A DNA stretch of 64,000 nt from Hepsetus odoe (taxonomy: Eukaryota > Chordata > Actinopteri > Characiformes > Hepsetidae). Both the position numbers and the translations under genes were made by a program. A model generated the notes under the pieces. The model saw only the letters and a program-made list of their open reading frames with translations. It searched no databases and was not told the DNA's origin. The DNA lies in NCBI GenBank assembly GCA_017165825.1, contig CM029367.1, positions 25,814,506 through 25,878,505 of the forward strand. Reading direction: 5' to 3'. Positions 35,421 through 46,519 of the stretch are shown here, piece after piece (the first letter of the stretch is position 1; the number at the start of each line of letters is the position of its first letter).

Positions 35421-38400
35421 ACTCACAAGCTGCTCGTTTACTTCACTCCACCACCTTCACCACTCATTTAGCACTTTCACTTTCTTTATTTGGAGTTAAA
35501 CCACTTTTCAGTGAGCAGGGAGAGATGAGCAGACCCACTAGAGCTGAAATATCAGGCCTGTGGCTCAGTAGCTTAGCATTATTGTCACCCCAGCACCTTT
35601 CTGCTCGCTTCTCCTTCAGCTGAGCATGTTTGATGGAAAGCATGTCTTTTAACAGTTACATTGTTAACAGAAGCATGTCTTTGTCATTTTCTGGTGGCCC
35701 ACGATGGCTCAAACTAAAGGAAATGCTAACAGAGTGTGTTTCCCCTGAGAGGTGCAGAACAATGTCTGCTGTTTTGTTTCCTCCACAGTGAGCTGGCAGG
35801 TTTTGTCGCAGTGGTTCGCTTAATGTCGGCGCAGCCAGAATCTTTAGAGCTGGGGTCTGGTTTGAGCTTGTTGCGTGTACTTCCTGCAGGAGAGCACAGT
35901 GGAGAAGTGGTGGGTGGGATCCGGACAGGAAGTCTGATGGAAACGGGCCTGCTCTGGAGATGGAAGGCATTGTTTTACGCACCGTTATGCTGTGAGTTCT
36001 CATCAAGCTTCAGCACCACACCCCTTCCCCCTCTTCCTGAGCGTGGTCATCACCATCACAGTTCTTCTCAAGTGTATAAGATTTTTCTAACAGTTTTCTT
36101 ACAGCCTAAAACCATGGCTGAGATACATCACTCAAAGCGGAAGGCCGAGCAGATGAGGGGTTTCTCATCCTGGCTGCTTCGTCTGTGAATGAGCGCAAAT
36201 GTTTCCTTTGATTGAACGTAGGATCGGCCTTTCTCACAGCTAGGAAACCAAGAGAAAGATGAAAAGTCTCCAATATGAACAACATGTTTCATGTTACAGA
36301 CTTTTCAGACTGTTGGTGTTCAACACCAAATGTTCACTGTGTTGGTCACCATGTTAAACCTTTCAAAACTCCAGGAGCAGAACTACTTCGGCCGTTCTCT
36401 TGACTTCAGCTTTTGCGCCCCCTCCCCCAAGGTCAGCAGCTGTTGCCCTTAATGGTCAGAGGATGACTGTGACTGTAGGCAAGGCTGATAGCATGGCCTG
36501 CCTGTTTCTGATCAGCGAACACCCTTACAGGGCTTGACAACACCCTGACTACACTTCCTCAATATATCCTCCCCACACAAACATAGTAGCAAGCTGAAGA
36601 CACACTGTGTCAGATAATCTCTTCATCATACTGTACCAATATTTACACTGGGAGAATCCAATTCTGCAGCACTTAATCAACCTCATCCTTAACAAATAAT
36701 GACTTAACACTACAAGCAGTACAGGTAATCAAAAGGAGCACCCAGATACAAAATGTACAGACTTCTTAGAACAGAACCAGTTGTACTTTCTGTTTGGTGT
36801 AGTAAGATCAACAGTTAACAGGTTCTGAGCTTATATAGGACCAGTTTGGATGGTGGAACCAGTTTTGGAATAGAATACAAAGTGAGGCTTACACAGCACT
36901 GACTCATAGCATCTTATAATATATTTCTGATCATTTATAGATGGAGTGTTGGTGATTCATCAGCATGCAAGTCACCTTGTCCAACTCTGAGCCTGTTTCT
37001 TGGAAACACTGCCATCTTTTGGTCATGTGTTTACTTTCTTGTACATTTCTGGCACATTTCTGAAGCGCCCTCGTCCACAAACGTTAAAAGGCAAAAATGA
37101 CAAGTTAATACATTGCTCCCATGAGCCATGATTCTATACACTGAAAACACTAAGCAACAATGAAGCTTCTGTGCTGTATAAGGCTTTATAAGCATTTACG
37201 CAGTAGAGTTCCAACAATCATTGATTCCGATACGTCTCCAATTTCACATTAAATTACATTTCACATCAGCGTGCATGTTTGTCCATGTACCATGCAGTTC
37301 CTCCATTTGGGTTCAGAAAAGACTTCGTCGGAATTCCAAAGTGGTCCAATATCCCAATAGACAGGAGTCTTGACTGAGTGAGGGGGAGAAAAATCTATCC
37401 ATTTGCTCTGGAGTACAGCTTAAGTGCATATGGGAAGGCAGCAATGGCAGACAGGCCAAAGTGGACCTCTCAACTCTACCATACCCTCCCATCAACACAA
37501 ATGCAACCTCTAAATGCTAATACAATGCTAATGTTTCAATCTAAATAAGCTACTTCCTATAATGAGAGCTGAGGCTAGCTGCGGAGCTCTCCCTGGCAGT
37601 GGAAAGTACTTGACAGAAGCATTAGTATGCCGTAAACTCTGTTCACTGTAGTCCCTGACTCAGCCGAGAGACAGTGCTGATCAAAATGATGACCCTGATG
37701 TCTGTGAAGTGCACCAGCAATCCACTAAAAGTGCATGGTCTGAAGCTGCCCAATGAATATAAATACAGCGGCACGGACAAAGGCAAGGGAAGGGTTCATA
37801 AAATATTAACTGGCAATTTCAGCACAAAATATCGGGTAATTATTGTTTAAGTGGTGCTCTTTAGTTTGTTCCTCTCTTCAGATGATTTATTCATTAACCA
37901 CAAGTCCTATGATAAAGCTCTGAAGTGTTGGAAAATATAGATTTTTGTTTCCTACTGGCGTATGCAAATGGATAACTATGGAAAACAAGAATGCAAGCAT
38001 TGGAGCAACCCAAAAGCATCCCAACTCAAAGGTCACTGGTCTGATACTCAATGAACTTCACACACGGACGTATGCACACACCGCACCCTACTGGACAGAT
38101 GCAAGTGTTTAAGCTGGGATGTGTCCACATAAGATGATTAAAAGAGTAAAAAGTAAAATGAGTAAAATCCTTTTTACTTATGTACCTCTTTTATTTGTTC
38201 GTTAATGACCTTCTTTATATCATTGCGTTAGTTCATGCCTCACAGAGCTAGAAAGAGGTCTGGAGTTGATTCTTCATAAGGTGATAGCAACTGTTGCTGT
38301 TTTCTCTCAATCTGAAGACCCACTCTTGGCCTGGGGCAGTTAAGTAGGTCTTAGTGAGGCTGTTAACTAGAACAAATCAATCAAAGTTATAGACTCATCA

Positions 38401-40360
38401 TAAGGCTTCCCAAAACACAGATGTTCCCATGACTCACCTTTAGTATTCCAGTTTAGTCCGAAACAATGCTTAATGTCTGAAAGTCTGAAGAACTTGCCTT
38501 AGGTTAGGAATAACTGTATGGTATAAACAACAGGCCTGACATCACCCAGTGGATTAGTTGTCTAAAAAATCCACTAGTCCCCACTGTGGGCAGCACTGGA
38601 CCCTCCAGTCCAGAAATGAGGTTTTCTGCTAAATGCAAAGCCCTAAGTAGAACTCATTCATTCCTTGTGAAAACTACATGAGATGAAAACCATTTCCACT
38701 GTGTAGGATCATGAAATACAGGCCTACAGGCAGGAAAGTGTAGGTTTTGCGAGCCAATTTGACTGACATGCAAAATGACAAAAGAACACAAGGTTTAGCA
38801 TGATATTTCCATTAAATGAAAAGTGTTTTTAATTTGGGTGCTTGGGTGCTGTTCATTAAACACATTAAACATTAAACTACCAATTCCTTTAAATAAACTT
38901 CAAATTAAGATTAATTGTTTCCCAGCATGCAGCAATTCACACACATAAATTACACATAAAACAATATATTACATAATTATAATTCAATTTTTCTGATTTC
39001 CATTTGTCAACAGCCACCAGGGAGCCTGCAGAAAGAGCAGGAATGAGATGAAGCAAAATGTCAGAGATGATCACACTGCTGGATGACTATGGAACATTTT
39101 CAGCCAAGCAAAACTGTTCAGAAGATCAAGAACAGTCTCCAGCGTAAAAGGTCTTTCCTAAACCCAAGAATACTTCACCTGAGACACTAACGGCTTGTAA
39201 GACTCGGGAATATGAAGGCCAGGATAGACATTGCTTTAACATTCATGTTAAGATACTGGTAAAGGTTTTGTAACAACATATTTGGGTTTGGTAAACCTCT
39301 GCCACGCTGGTGGAATGAGGAAAGTTTGAATAGAAAAATAACAAAGGCATTTTATCAATTCAACTTCATCAGGACACAAACAAAACAATACTGAGGTAGT
39401 TAAATTTTTTTTTTTCAGGCCTAAGAGAGGAATTCTCTTGACAAGCATATTCAAACACCTGAAACTGAAACACACTCAGTAGACTGAAGGAAAAAAGCTG
39501 CATTATGGGTACATTACAGATGTATGTGTAAAATGGGCTTTTATTTCAGCCAGTATACAATATGTGAATAGATTAATTAAAACGCTAATTAATTTAGTTA
39601 ACTAATTTGCAAAAATATCTCACTTACGAATTTCTTGTGGACACTATACATTGAATAAGCAGGGTATTAATGATGCTGAGAACCTTCAGATCACTTAGGT
39701 CAGCAACACTGCTGGACAGCAGACAGTTTGTAAATGGCTTTACAAATCTGTTATGGCTCTGGCTTTTACCCAGCACTGGGGCACAACAAGGTACTGCAAA
39801 CCTTGTCAATCAATATTTGACATCCTGCCTTTAAGTGTTTTTTTTCCCCAGCCAGGATGGCTCTTATTTGGAAATCTAGGACATTTAATAATAGTGCATC
39901 CCAAGGAGAGCATTAAGTTTCAGAGTGCAGGGAAACAGAGGCTAATGACGGCATCTGCCAGCATGAGAATCCTACAGCTAGAAGAACGTACCACCTGCAT
40001 ACTGAGAACGAAGCAGTCCTCCATCAATGAGGATGGCAAGACCTTTAGAGAAGGGAAGTGCACCAGTTACTTAGGCTGTCTAAGTAGGTTGGCGGGGAAT
40101 GAGCACGGATAACAGAGAAAGTGACAAGCATCGCTTCCTGTGGATGATGGATTCTGCAGCGAGATTCCTTTCTGGAATCTAATGATATGGGGACAGAAGA
40201 CAGTGAAGTGGCCCAATGTTTAATACTGGCTGTCAGTTTAATGGAACTATTCTGGAGCATGCCTTTGAGAGGGAACAGAGAGAATCAGTGTCAATACAGG
40301 GGTTTAGAAAATGTGTAACCTTAATATTCCCAGTAAATATCCCAGGCCTGCATTGAAAAT
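35421..40360. other. Upstream of phactr2 exon 1, no genes recognised
   Basis: No SINE, LINE or transposon copies were recognised in this stretch, which makes it the longest repeat-poor part of the window. Open frames up to 150 codons (35736-36188) resemble nothing known. If the alternative first exon at 43.6 kb is real, this is intron. Confidence 0.45.
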
Positions 40361-40363
40361 GTC

Positions 40364-40473
40364 AACAGTCCCCCCCCCCCCCCCCCGCAGCAACTCAGGA
40401 TTAAGGGTCTTGCTCTGAACCTGTTACCTCTTGATCCATAGCCGAGTTTCCTAACACTAAACCACCACCACCC
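40364..40473 (-). repeat. Truncated family A SINE containing a C17 tract
   Basis: The left part ACAGTCCCC runs into 17 consecutive C (40370-40386), then GCAGCAACTCAGGATTAAGG and the head region CCACCACCACCC. In intact copies this position reads AGTCCCCCTGGAGCAACTC, so the C run has grown from the element's own five C. Confidence 0.75.
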
Positions 40474-41555
40474 TTAAATTATTTAAAACTATGGTTTGTT
40501 ACATTTTTCTCCGTTTCTGGAAAAAGCCCTCTGTCGCTTTGCTCAAGTCTAATAAACCCTATCACTAAGGCAATAATAAATAAAACAGAATATTCTTTTT
40601 TGTAATTAAATAACAGCCTCAATTTGTGACTAGAAAATACAAAATAATAACATAAATAAATATACAAGGTACATGTTCATGTTCATGTGTAAATAGAAAT
40701 TACCTTTAACTATCTGGGCTAAGCTGACACATTCAGCTGATAAACAGACCACTGATAGTACAGTCTAGTAACTCTCCTGCATAATCTTCAGCAATAATAC
40801 AAGTACAGCAGAATCACTGCAGCAGCAGTGTTGGACAAACAGAGAATTGATAATACAGCAGCATACTAACAGTAGTGCATTGTGCACATTACAGGCACAT
40901 CATGGAAGCAGAGTGAACCCAAGAGCAGAAGCACCTTGTGCTAGACTTTATTCTACATTGGGAAACAGTGGATGTAAATATTCTGTCCATAGACGTGCAG
41001 AGCATTTCTTATGGTTTAATGAGCTTTTAGGATGCTCATTATCTTTATTACCTCATCAAAATGTTCCTAATGAAAGACAATGCTGTGAGTGTCTGTACAG
41101 CATAAACAGCTGTAATAGGCAGGGCTGAGCAACTCATTGAGTTTAAATCAAAACTGCAACATTAAAGAGTGTGATTTTGAAAGCTTCAGAGCTGTAAATG
41201 AATACTCTAGGAGACTCAGACCTGAAAAAAAGTCATCTTGGCAGGAAAATTAACTTTAAAGAATGCATTTTGTATAATAATGCATTTTTAGTCCTAGTCT
41301 TAGAGCGTGATTGTAAACTTTATGGCCAGTTCTTTATGTGTTAAGTTTAAGGGGACTGCTCCATTATTTCCTACAAAACACACTTACCTAAGATACCGAC
41401 CTGCTAAAACTATGTGCATACATGAATAGACCATAAACATGAACTGTGACTTGGCAATAAATTGGCAGTATTCTTCTTAAGCTTTTTAATAGTATGTTAA
41501 GACTACAATTGTATAATACTTTCCACAATAAACTGCAATTTATTTTACATAACTG

Positions 41556-41640
41556 ACTCGTCATGGTAGGCAGTGTTCTGCTCTGACTGGACACACCTGT
41601 CGTCCTTAATGAGAGCAGAACACTGCCTACCATGACGAGT
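41556..41640. repeat. Perfect 29-bp inverted repeat
   Basis: Left arm 41556-41584 begins ACTCGTCATGGTAGGCAGTG; right arm 41612-41640 is its exact reverse complement. The spacer is 27 nt. It abuts or overlaps the LTR-like sequence that follows. Confidence 0.95.
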
Positions 41641-41808
41641 GTCTCGTTGGAGAAGTGTTTAAAGGTCCCAATGAGTCCGAGCAGAGCGTCAATCATTCTT
41701 GTTTTTACATACCGTGCGGGTGCTTTTATGTTCTTTATGTTAAATAAAGTCAAGTCACGGATTCCTGGCTCCGCATTTACGTCCTACTCACACCACCCCA
41801 GCGTGACA
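41585..41808 (+). mobile_element. Possible solo LTR fragment of a Ty3/gypsy-type element
   Basis: The right part has an AATAAA (near 41743), a short R/U5-like stretch (GATTCCTGGCTCCGCATTTA) and ends CCCAGCGTGACA, which resembles the ends of fish gypsy LTRs. I could not find a clear target duplication or a left TG end, and no internal coding sequence is present. Identification is from general resemblance. Confidence 0.4.
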
Positions 41809-42678
41809 ACTCTTTAAGTGTGTCGTGGAGCATCTAAAAAGAAGTGTTGCTATTCCAGCCCTTACAGCTCATGAATTTCTCTTCTCATTCCCAACACAAC
41901 GGAGCTACATAATGAGGTACTGCTGAGCACTGATTACCAGGCCCAGGTGTGCCAGCACTGCAGCAGAACAAAAATTTGGACAAGCTGATGGTCCACAAGG
42001 ACTAAAGCGGCATCCAGCTCCTCGTCATGTGGCATTGAAATGTGCTCTCAATGTTTTACTCAATGTCTCACCTTTGTCTTCTTTTCTGTACTTCCTGCTT
42101 GACCACTTTCTCACTTAAAGCTGTACCAGCAGGAAGGATGTTCAGCCCTTTAGGAGGTGTGGAGCTGATTTGGGGACAATTCACTGAAGTATACATGTCA
42201 TAAACATACTTTTACATTCAGAAAGGTTTATTCTAATTATTGGGCATAAAAGTCCAAAGGTCTTATTCTGCTTTATAAAAGATCATTTGGCAGCTCTGAC
42301 ACTGGCTGGAATACACTTATCTCTGCAGATTTATGTCAGTTGTCATAAAAGGCTTATTTAAGTGTCATGTAGTCTAATACTGTGCTTCAGTGAAGCATTA
42401 CCTTTTATTCTTTTGATCATACCTTTAATTAGCTCTTTTAGGTTAACACCTTTAAATAATATATACATTGGCATGCAAAGGTGTGGGTGAAATGTCAAGC
42501 TGTGTTGATTTTCTAATTGAAAATAAACATTCTCTATAGAAAAAATGCCTTTAAAGATTTAATATGCGGTTTTGTGTTGTTACATTATGGAGCTTTTATT
42601 AAAAATGCATGCACTAATATTTGCAGAGAAATTGCAAATGTTCAAACTTTATTACAAAATCAACAAAACATGGCATCA

Positions 42679-42725
42679 TATCTGTTATAACTAAACGTTT
42701 GCTGTCCGTTTAGTTATAACAGATA
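42679..42725. repeat. Perfect 19-bp hairpin with 9-nt loop
   Basis: Arms 42679-42697 (TATCTGTTATAACTAAACG) and 42707-42725 are exact reverse complements. The stem is too short for a normal pre-miRNA and its flanks do not extend the pairing. Confidence 0.9.
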
Positions 42726-43635
42726 CACACAAAAATGACATTACATTCTTTACTTTGCCTTTTTATGTCAATTTCTATTTGGCTATATATTATAAGAAAA
42801 TTATGTAATAATTATTTAACAAAAAAAGGGCAGCTGGTGCATTATGTAAAAATCTATGCTTCTGTCCAGCATGGCATGAGAAATGGACACACTTAATGGG
42901 AATGCAACGACTAGAAACAAATTTTAATTTTACAAATCACTGGATTTGCATTGCAAATCAGTCTGAAAAGAGATTCCCTAAAAGCAAATCTGCTCTGTGC
43001 TATTTCATCATCAAGCAATGAAAAGCTCATGTAATAAATCAAGCAGCAGGCATATCAATGCATATAAAGATCAGATTTCCAAGAACAAATGCTTCGGAAT
43101 CACAGCACCAATGATTTCGGAACCCACAGAATATCTGCTCAGTTCAACAAGCTGAAGAGTCTCTGTTCTTCCCCGTGCATTGCCAGTCACAGAGGCTATA
43201 CACTCTTAAGTTTCTTTCTACATGCAGAGGAGTTTTTTTTGTCCTTAAGCATTAAAGACGTATCATAATAGATACTTTGTAATGCCATGACATTCACAGA
43301 ACTGAAGCTACCCCTATTGAGCAAATCATATGACATGGACCAAATATAGCCTGACTATAATACAGCACCGCCACTCTGTTTATTCAGTGATAAATCACCA
43401 TGGTTGATGGTTTCACAGCTTGTAAGCGGAGCATGAATAACCATCAGGACTGTCCTGCACCCTTTAGAACTGTATCAGCAGAAAGTCCATCCAAAACTAC
43501 AGGTCAGTAATGTCATCTGCTCCTTAGCTTTAATTTATCTGTGCAGTCCATAAGTTGACATGTCAGGTGATACACCCCTGATGTAGTATCTACAAATCTA
43601 CACATGCAGCTTGGAAGATTGAAATAATCACTCAC

Positions 43636-43648
43636 AGGCATGCTCCAT
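43636..43648 (-). CDS. phactr2: Candidate alternative first coding exon of phactr2
   Basis: On the minus strand, ATGGAGCATGCCT is followed by a strong donor GTGAGTG. It encodes Met-Glu-His-Ala plus one base. Joined to exon 2 it reads MEHALEGLEKSSLAN, which resembles the human isoform that starts Met-Asp-Asn-Ala-Val-Asp-Gly-Leu. Phase is correct. The exon is very small, so chance is a real possibility. The GA-rich minus-strand sequence upstream (43690-43745) would be its 5' UTR or promoter. Confidence 0.5.
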
Positions 43649-43706
43649 GTCTGGAAGGAGAGAAAAACGACTGCTCCAGAGTTGCTTCTCTGTTTCTTCA
43701 TTCACC

Positions 43707-43745
43707 TCCCTCTCTCTCTCTCCCTCGCTCTCTTTCTCTCTCTCA
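43707..43745. repeat. (CT)n-rich tract
   Basis: Nearly pure CT/CTC repeats on the plus strand (GA on the minus strand), just upstream of the candidate alternative first exon of phactr2. Confidence 0.9.
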
Positions 43746-43969
43746 GGCCCCTCCCGTATCGTCTCTCGCAGCATTCCTGGTTACGCTACAGTACAGCAGT
43801 AGGAAGAACACAGCGAGGGCTGGAGGATGACAAACAGCCATTACCTCCATTAGAGAGTGCTGATTGAGCCAGTTCCAGCCCATCAAGTGCAAACTCCCAA
43901 TCCACTGGGGCTTTCAGTTACTGCCGAGTATGAGAACAAGAGATGTGTGTGTGTGTGGTTGGGAGGACA

Positions 43970-44035
43970 TACATATATACATACATACATACGTACATAC
44001 ATACAGACAGACAGACAGACAGAAAGACAGAAAGA
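43970..44035. repeat. Compound tetranucleotide microsatellite (ACAT)n(ACAG)n
   Basis: ATAC/ACAT units are followed by GACA units and AAAGACAG variants. This produces several overlapping spurious frames on both strands. Confidence 0.95.
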
Positions 44036-44044
44036 AAGAGGGGG

Positions 44045-46340
44045 AGCAGTGTCATGGTGGTAAACAACATAATCAGCCTCATTAAACTCCTTCCACATAA
44101 CAATGTCCATTTCAATGATACGACTATAACACCCATCAATTCCTTCTACTATGATAAGGCAGAAACCAGACGGCACCCATCTCTAGTGCCGGACTGCAGT
44201 CCCTTCATGTGATTTCACATAGGTGAAGTTTTATTTGGGGTCTCCTCTTTTTCAACTCAAAAAAAGTATAATTTACGAAATTTTGACCTCGCTATGTAAA
44301 TGACTTGCGCTCACTTTGAACTGGAACCCTATTGCAAGAATACAGACTGTTGGTAAGTGTGGGGCAGAAACCAGTAAGCTCTGTTGTGTAACCATTCTAC
44401 TAATTAAATGTAAAAAAATACAACATTTTGAAAAAATCACGTTTATTTATTTATTTTTTTACGTGAAATGATGCATTGAGCTGCTATTGAGCAATGAGCA
44501 GCTGCTGTGAAAACAATCCATCTGCAACACTGAACAGCACAGCCTTTTAATAATAAAACACCTTTAGCAATGTTGACTGTCTTGTTCTTCCAGTATAGTC
44601 CAGATACGTTGCGACAAAATTTATTCCATCAAACATTGAAGAGCGAAAATGCAAAAACAGACATAAATCTCATTTATTGTCAACTGTTAAAGAGGATTAA
44701 ATTGGAGTATTGGTGCCACACTTTGGCAAGCTGCCTCATGGGCAATTCTCGATAAGAAGCATCATTGAACTGCTGAGTTAAATCAAGCGTGTTAAAGTCA
44801 GAAAACTGTACTGGACTGCTGCCCCTCACAATTGGAACCAGACCCCAGGATCTTTAAAAAAATAAGCATGACAAAAAGGCATGGGAGTGATTTCAAAAGA
44901 TAGAACCATTTTTGTAAGTGAGACATCCAATTGTGAAGAACCTTAATTTCTACCAAACAGCATTTGAGAAGAACTGTACATTCAAGCCAAGGATTGGTAA
45001 GGTATGCAAATTCATTTTCGAAGTGTGAACAAAGCAAAATGGCAATTGTTCCTGTTAAAAGTTGATTTCCCACATGTACATCAACAGGGGCGAGTTTCTG
45101 TGTTCCCTTCTAGTCAGGAGCATGTAAGGGCCTCCCATGTGCTGGGGCAGAATCTTGAGCCGCCGACCTCACTGGGGGTTGCTCCTGGTGGGTGAAAGTC
45201 TCTCACCATTTCTGTCTATTTTCAGCACCGGGACTTGATGCTTAAAATTGGCCACCACTCAAGAAGGATGAATCATTGCTTGCGATGCTCCTCGCTGGCT
45301 TTATAAGAGCTAAAGAGAGCTTTTAAAGCTCACCCCTGGAGGCTTAGTGGTCACATGAGCCAAGAATTAGTTTTAGTATTGTAATGTGCGATCAGGCTGA
45401 AGCCGAGAGGCAAAATTGTACGCTTTGTGGGGGCGTAGGGGTGAGATTGGAGCTATATTTAGGAAAGTTCAAGCGGAAACCACAAAGTGTGTGCTGCTGC
45501 CTCTATCCAGTTTGCTTATGAGTAAACATTTTTCATCAAGCTAGGCTGCAGTCTGCAACAAATGACAATGAAACTACTGGGATCACAATATATGAATAGC
45601 CTGCCTGTTTAACACTGCTGTCGGAAAAACATGCTCCTTCTGTCTCTGGCTGAGAACTGAAAATAGGGAAAGTAAAAGTAGTGAGGTTCTTATTTAAGCT
45701 ATATTCTTGGATGGTCTGATAAGATGCTGTGCTTCTTGCTGTTAATGTAAGTCTTGTCAGAGGGAGCAACTTTATACAATGCAAGCAGCAGGAATGAATG
45801 GTGCATGAACACATGCTGGGAGCAGAATCATGCTTTAAGCTGTCATGAAGCAGTGCCATTTTCTATTTCTGTCTTTGTCTTCTGTGTTGTTCTTTCTTCT
45901 ACTTGTTTGAGGTTTTGCGCAATGCTTGAGGTTTCACATACAGTTTATTAATTATAATACATTACAAGGCGTTCTCTGAACTGACAGCATCAAAGTCCAG
46001 TGTTCACTTCCGAGAGTCCTCCAAGTCCTTAAACCAGCATTAGCAACACGTTACGACATGAATGACCCTGCGTGACCTTCTGTGTTACTCTGCCGGATAT
46101 TGTAGGACCACGCTAAGACTTTTTAACCAAGCAAGGTTAATTTTTGAATAATTAGGTGAAGCAGTGTTGGGAAAGGAACATACCTTTGCATAAGTGTATT
46201 GGGTCAAAACTGCATGGCATTAATTATTGGGCACGGAGGAAAATGAGCAAAAAATAAATAAAAGTAATGCTTACACTTTGAAACATCAAAATTTGCAATG
46301 CCCTCCACAAATAATGGCACCCTTGGTAAACATGAGTAAA
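44045..46340. other. Intergenic stretch without genes
   Basis: No known coding sequence. At about 46290-46345 the string AATAATGGCACCCTTGG followed by a MITE-like stretch suggests the end of an old DNA transposon. Nothing else is recognised. Confidence 0.35.
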
Positions 46341-46357
46341 GTGGGGCTTTAAAAATA

Positions 46358-46518
46358 TTTATATTTACAGCATTTAGCCGATGTTCTCATCCAGAGTGAC
46401 TTACATTTCCTAATTACAGGGACAGTCTCCCTGGAGCTACTTATAGATTTTGCTCAGGAACCCAATGATGGAGGTTGGATTTGAACCTGCGACCTCTTGT
46501 GAGTAGACCACCATCACT
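46358..46518 (-). repeat. tRNA-derived SINE (family A), diverged
   Basis: TTTACAGCATTTAGCCGATG tail, TTACAGGGACAGTCTCCCTG body, GAACCTGCGACCTCTTG box-B region and a shortened head. Confidence 0.8.
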
Positions 46519-46519
46519 C

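Noticed and set aside
35736..36188. 150-codon open frame on the plus strand near the phactr2 promoter
   Set aside because: It starts at a non-ATG codon, resembles no family I know, and has no sign of a promoter, splice sites or conservation.
43857..44212. Several overlapping frames with Tyr/Ile/His or Asp/Arg/Gln repeats
   Set aside because: They are translations of the ACAT/ACAG microsatellite.
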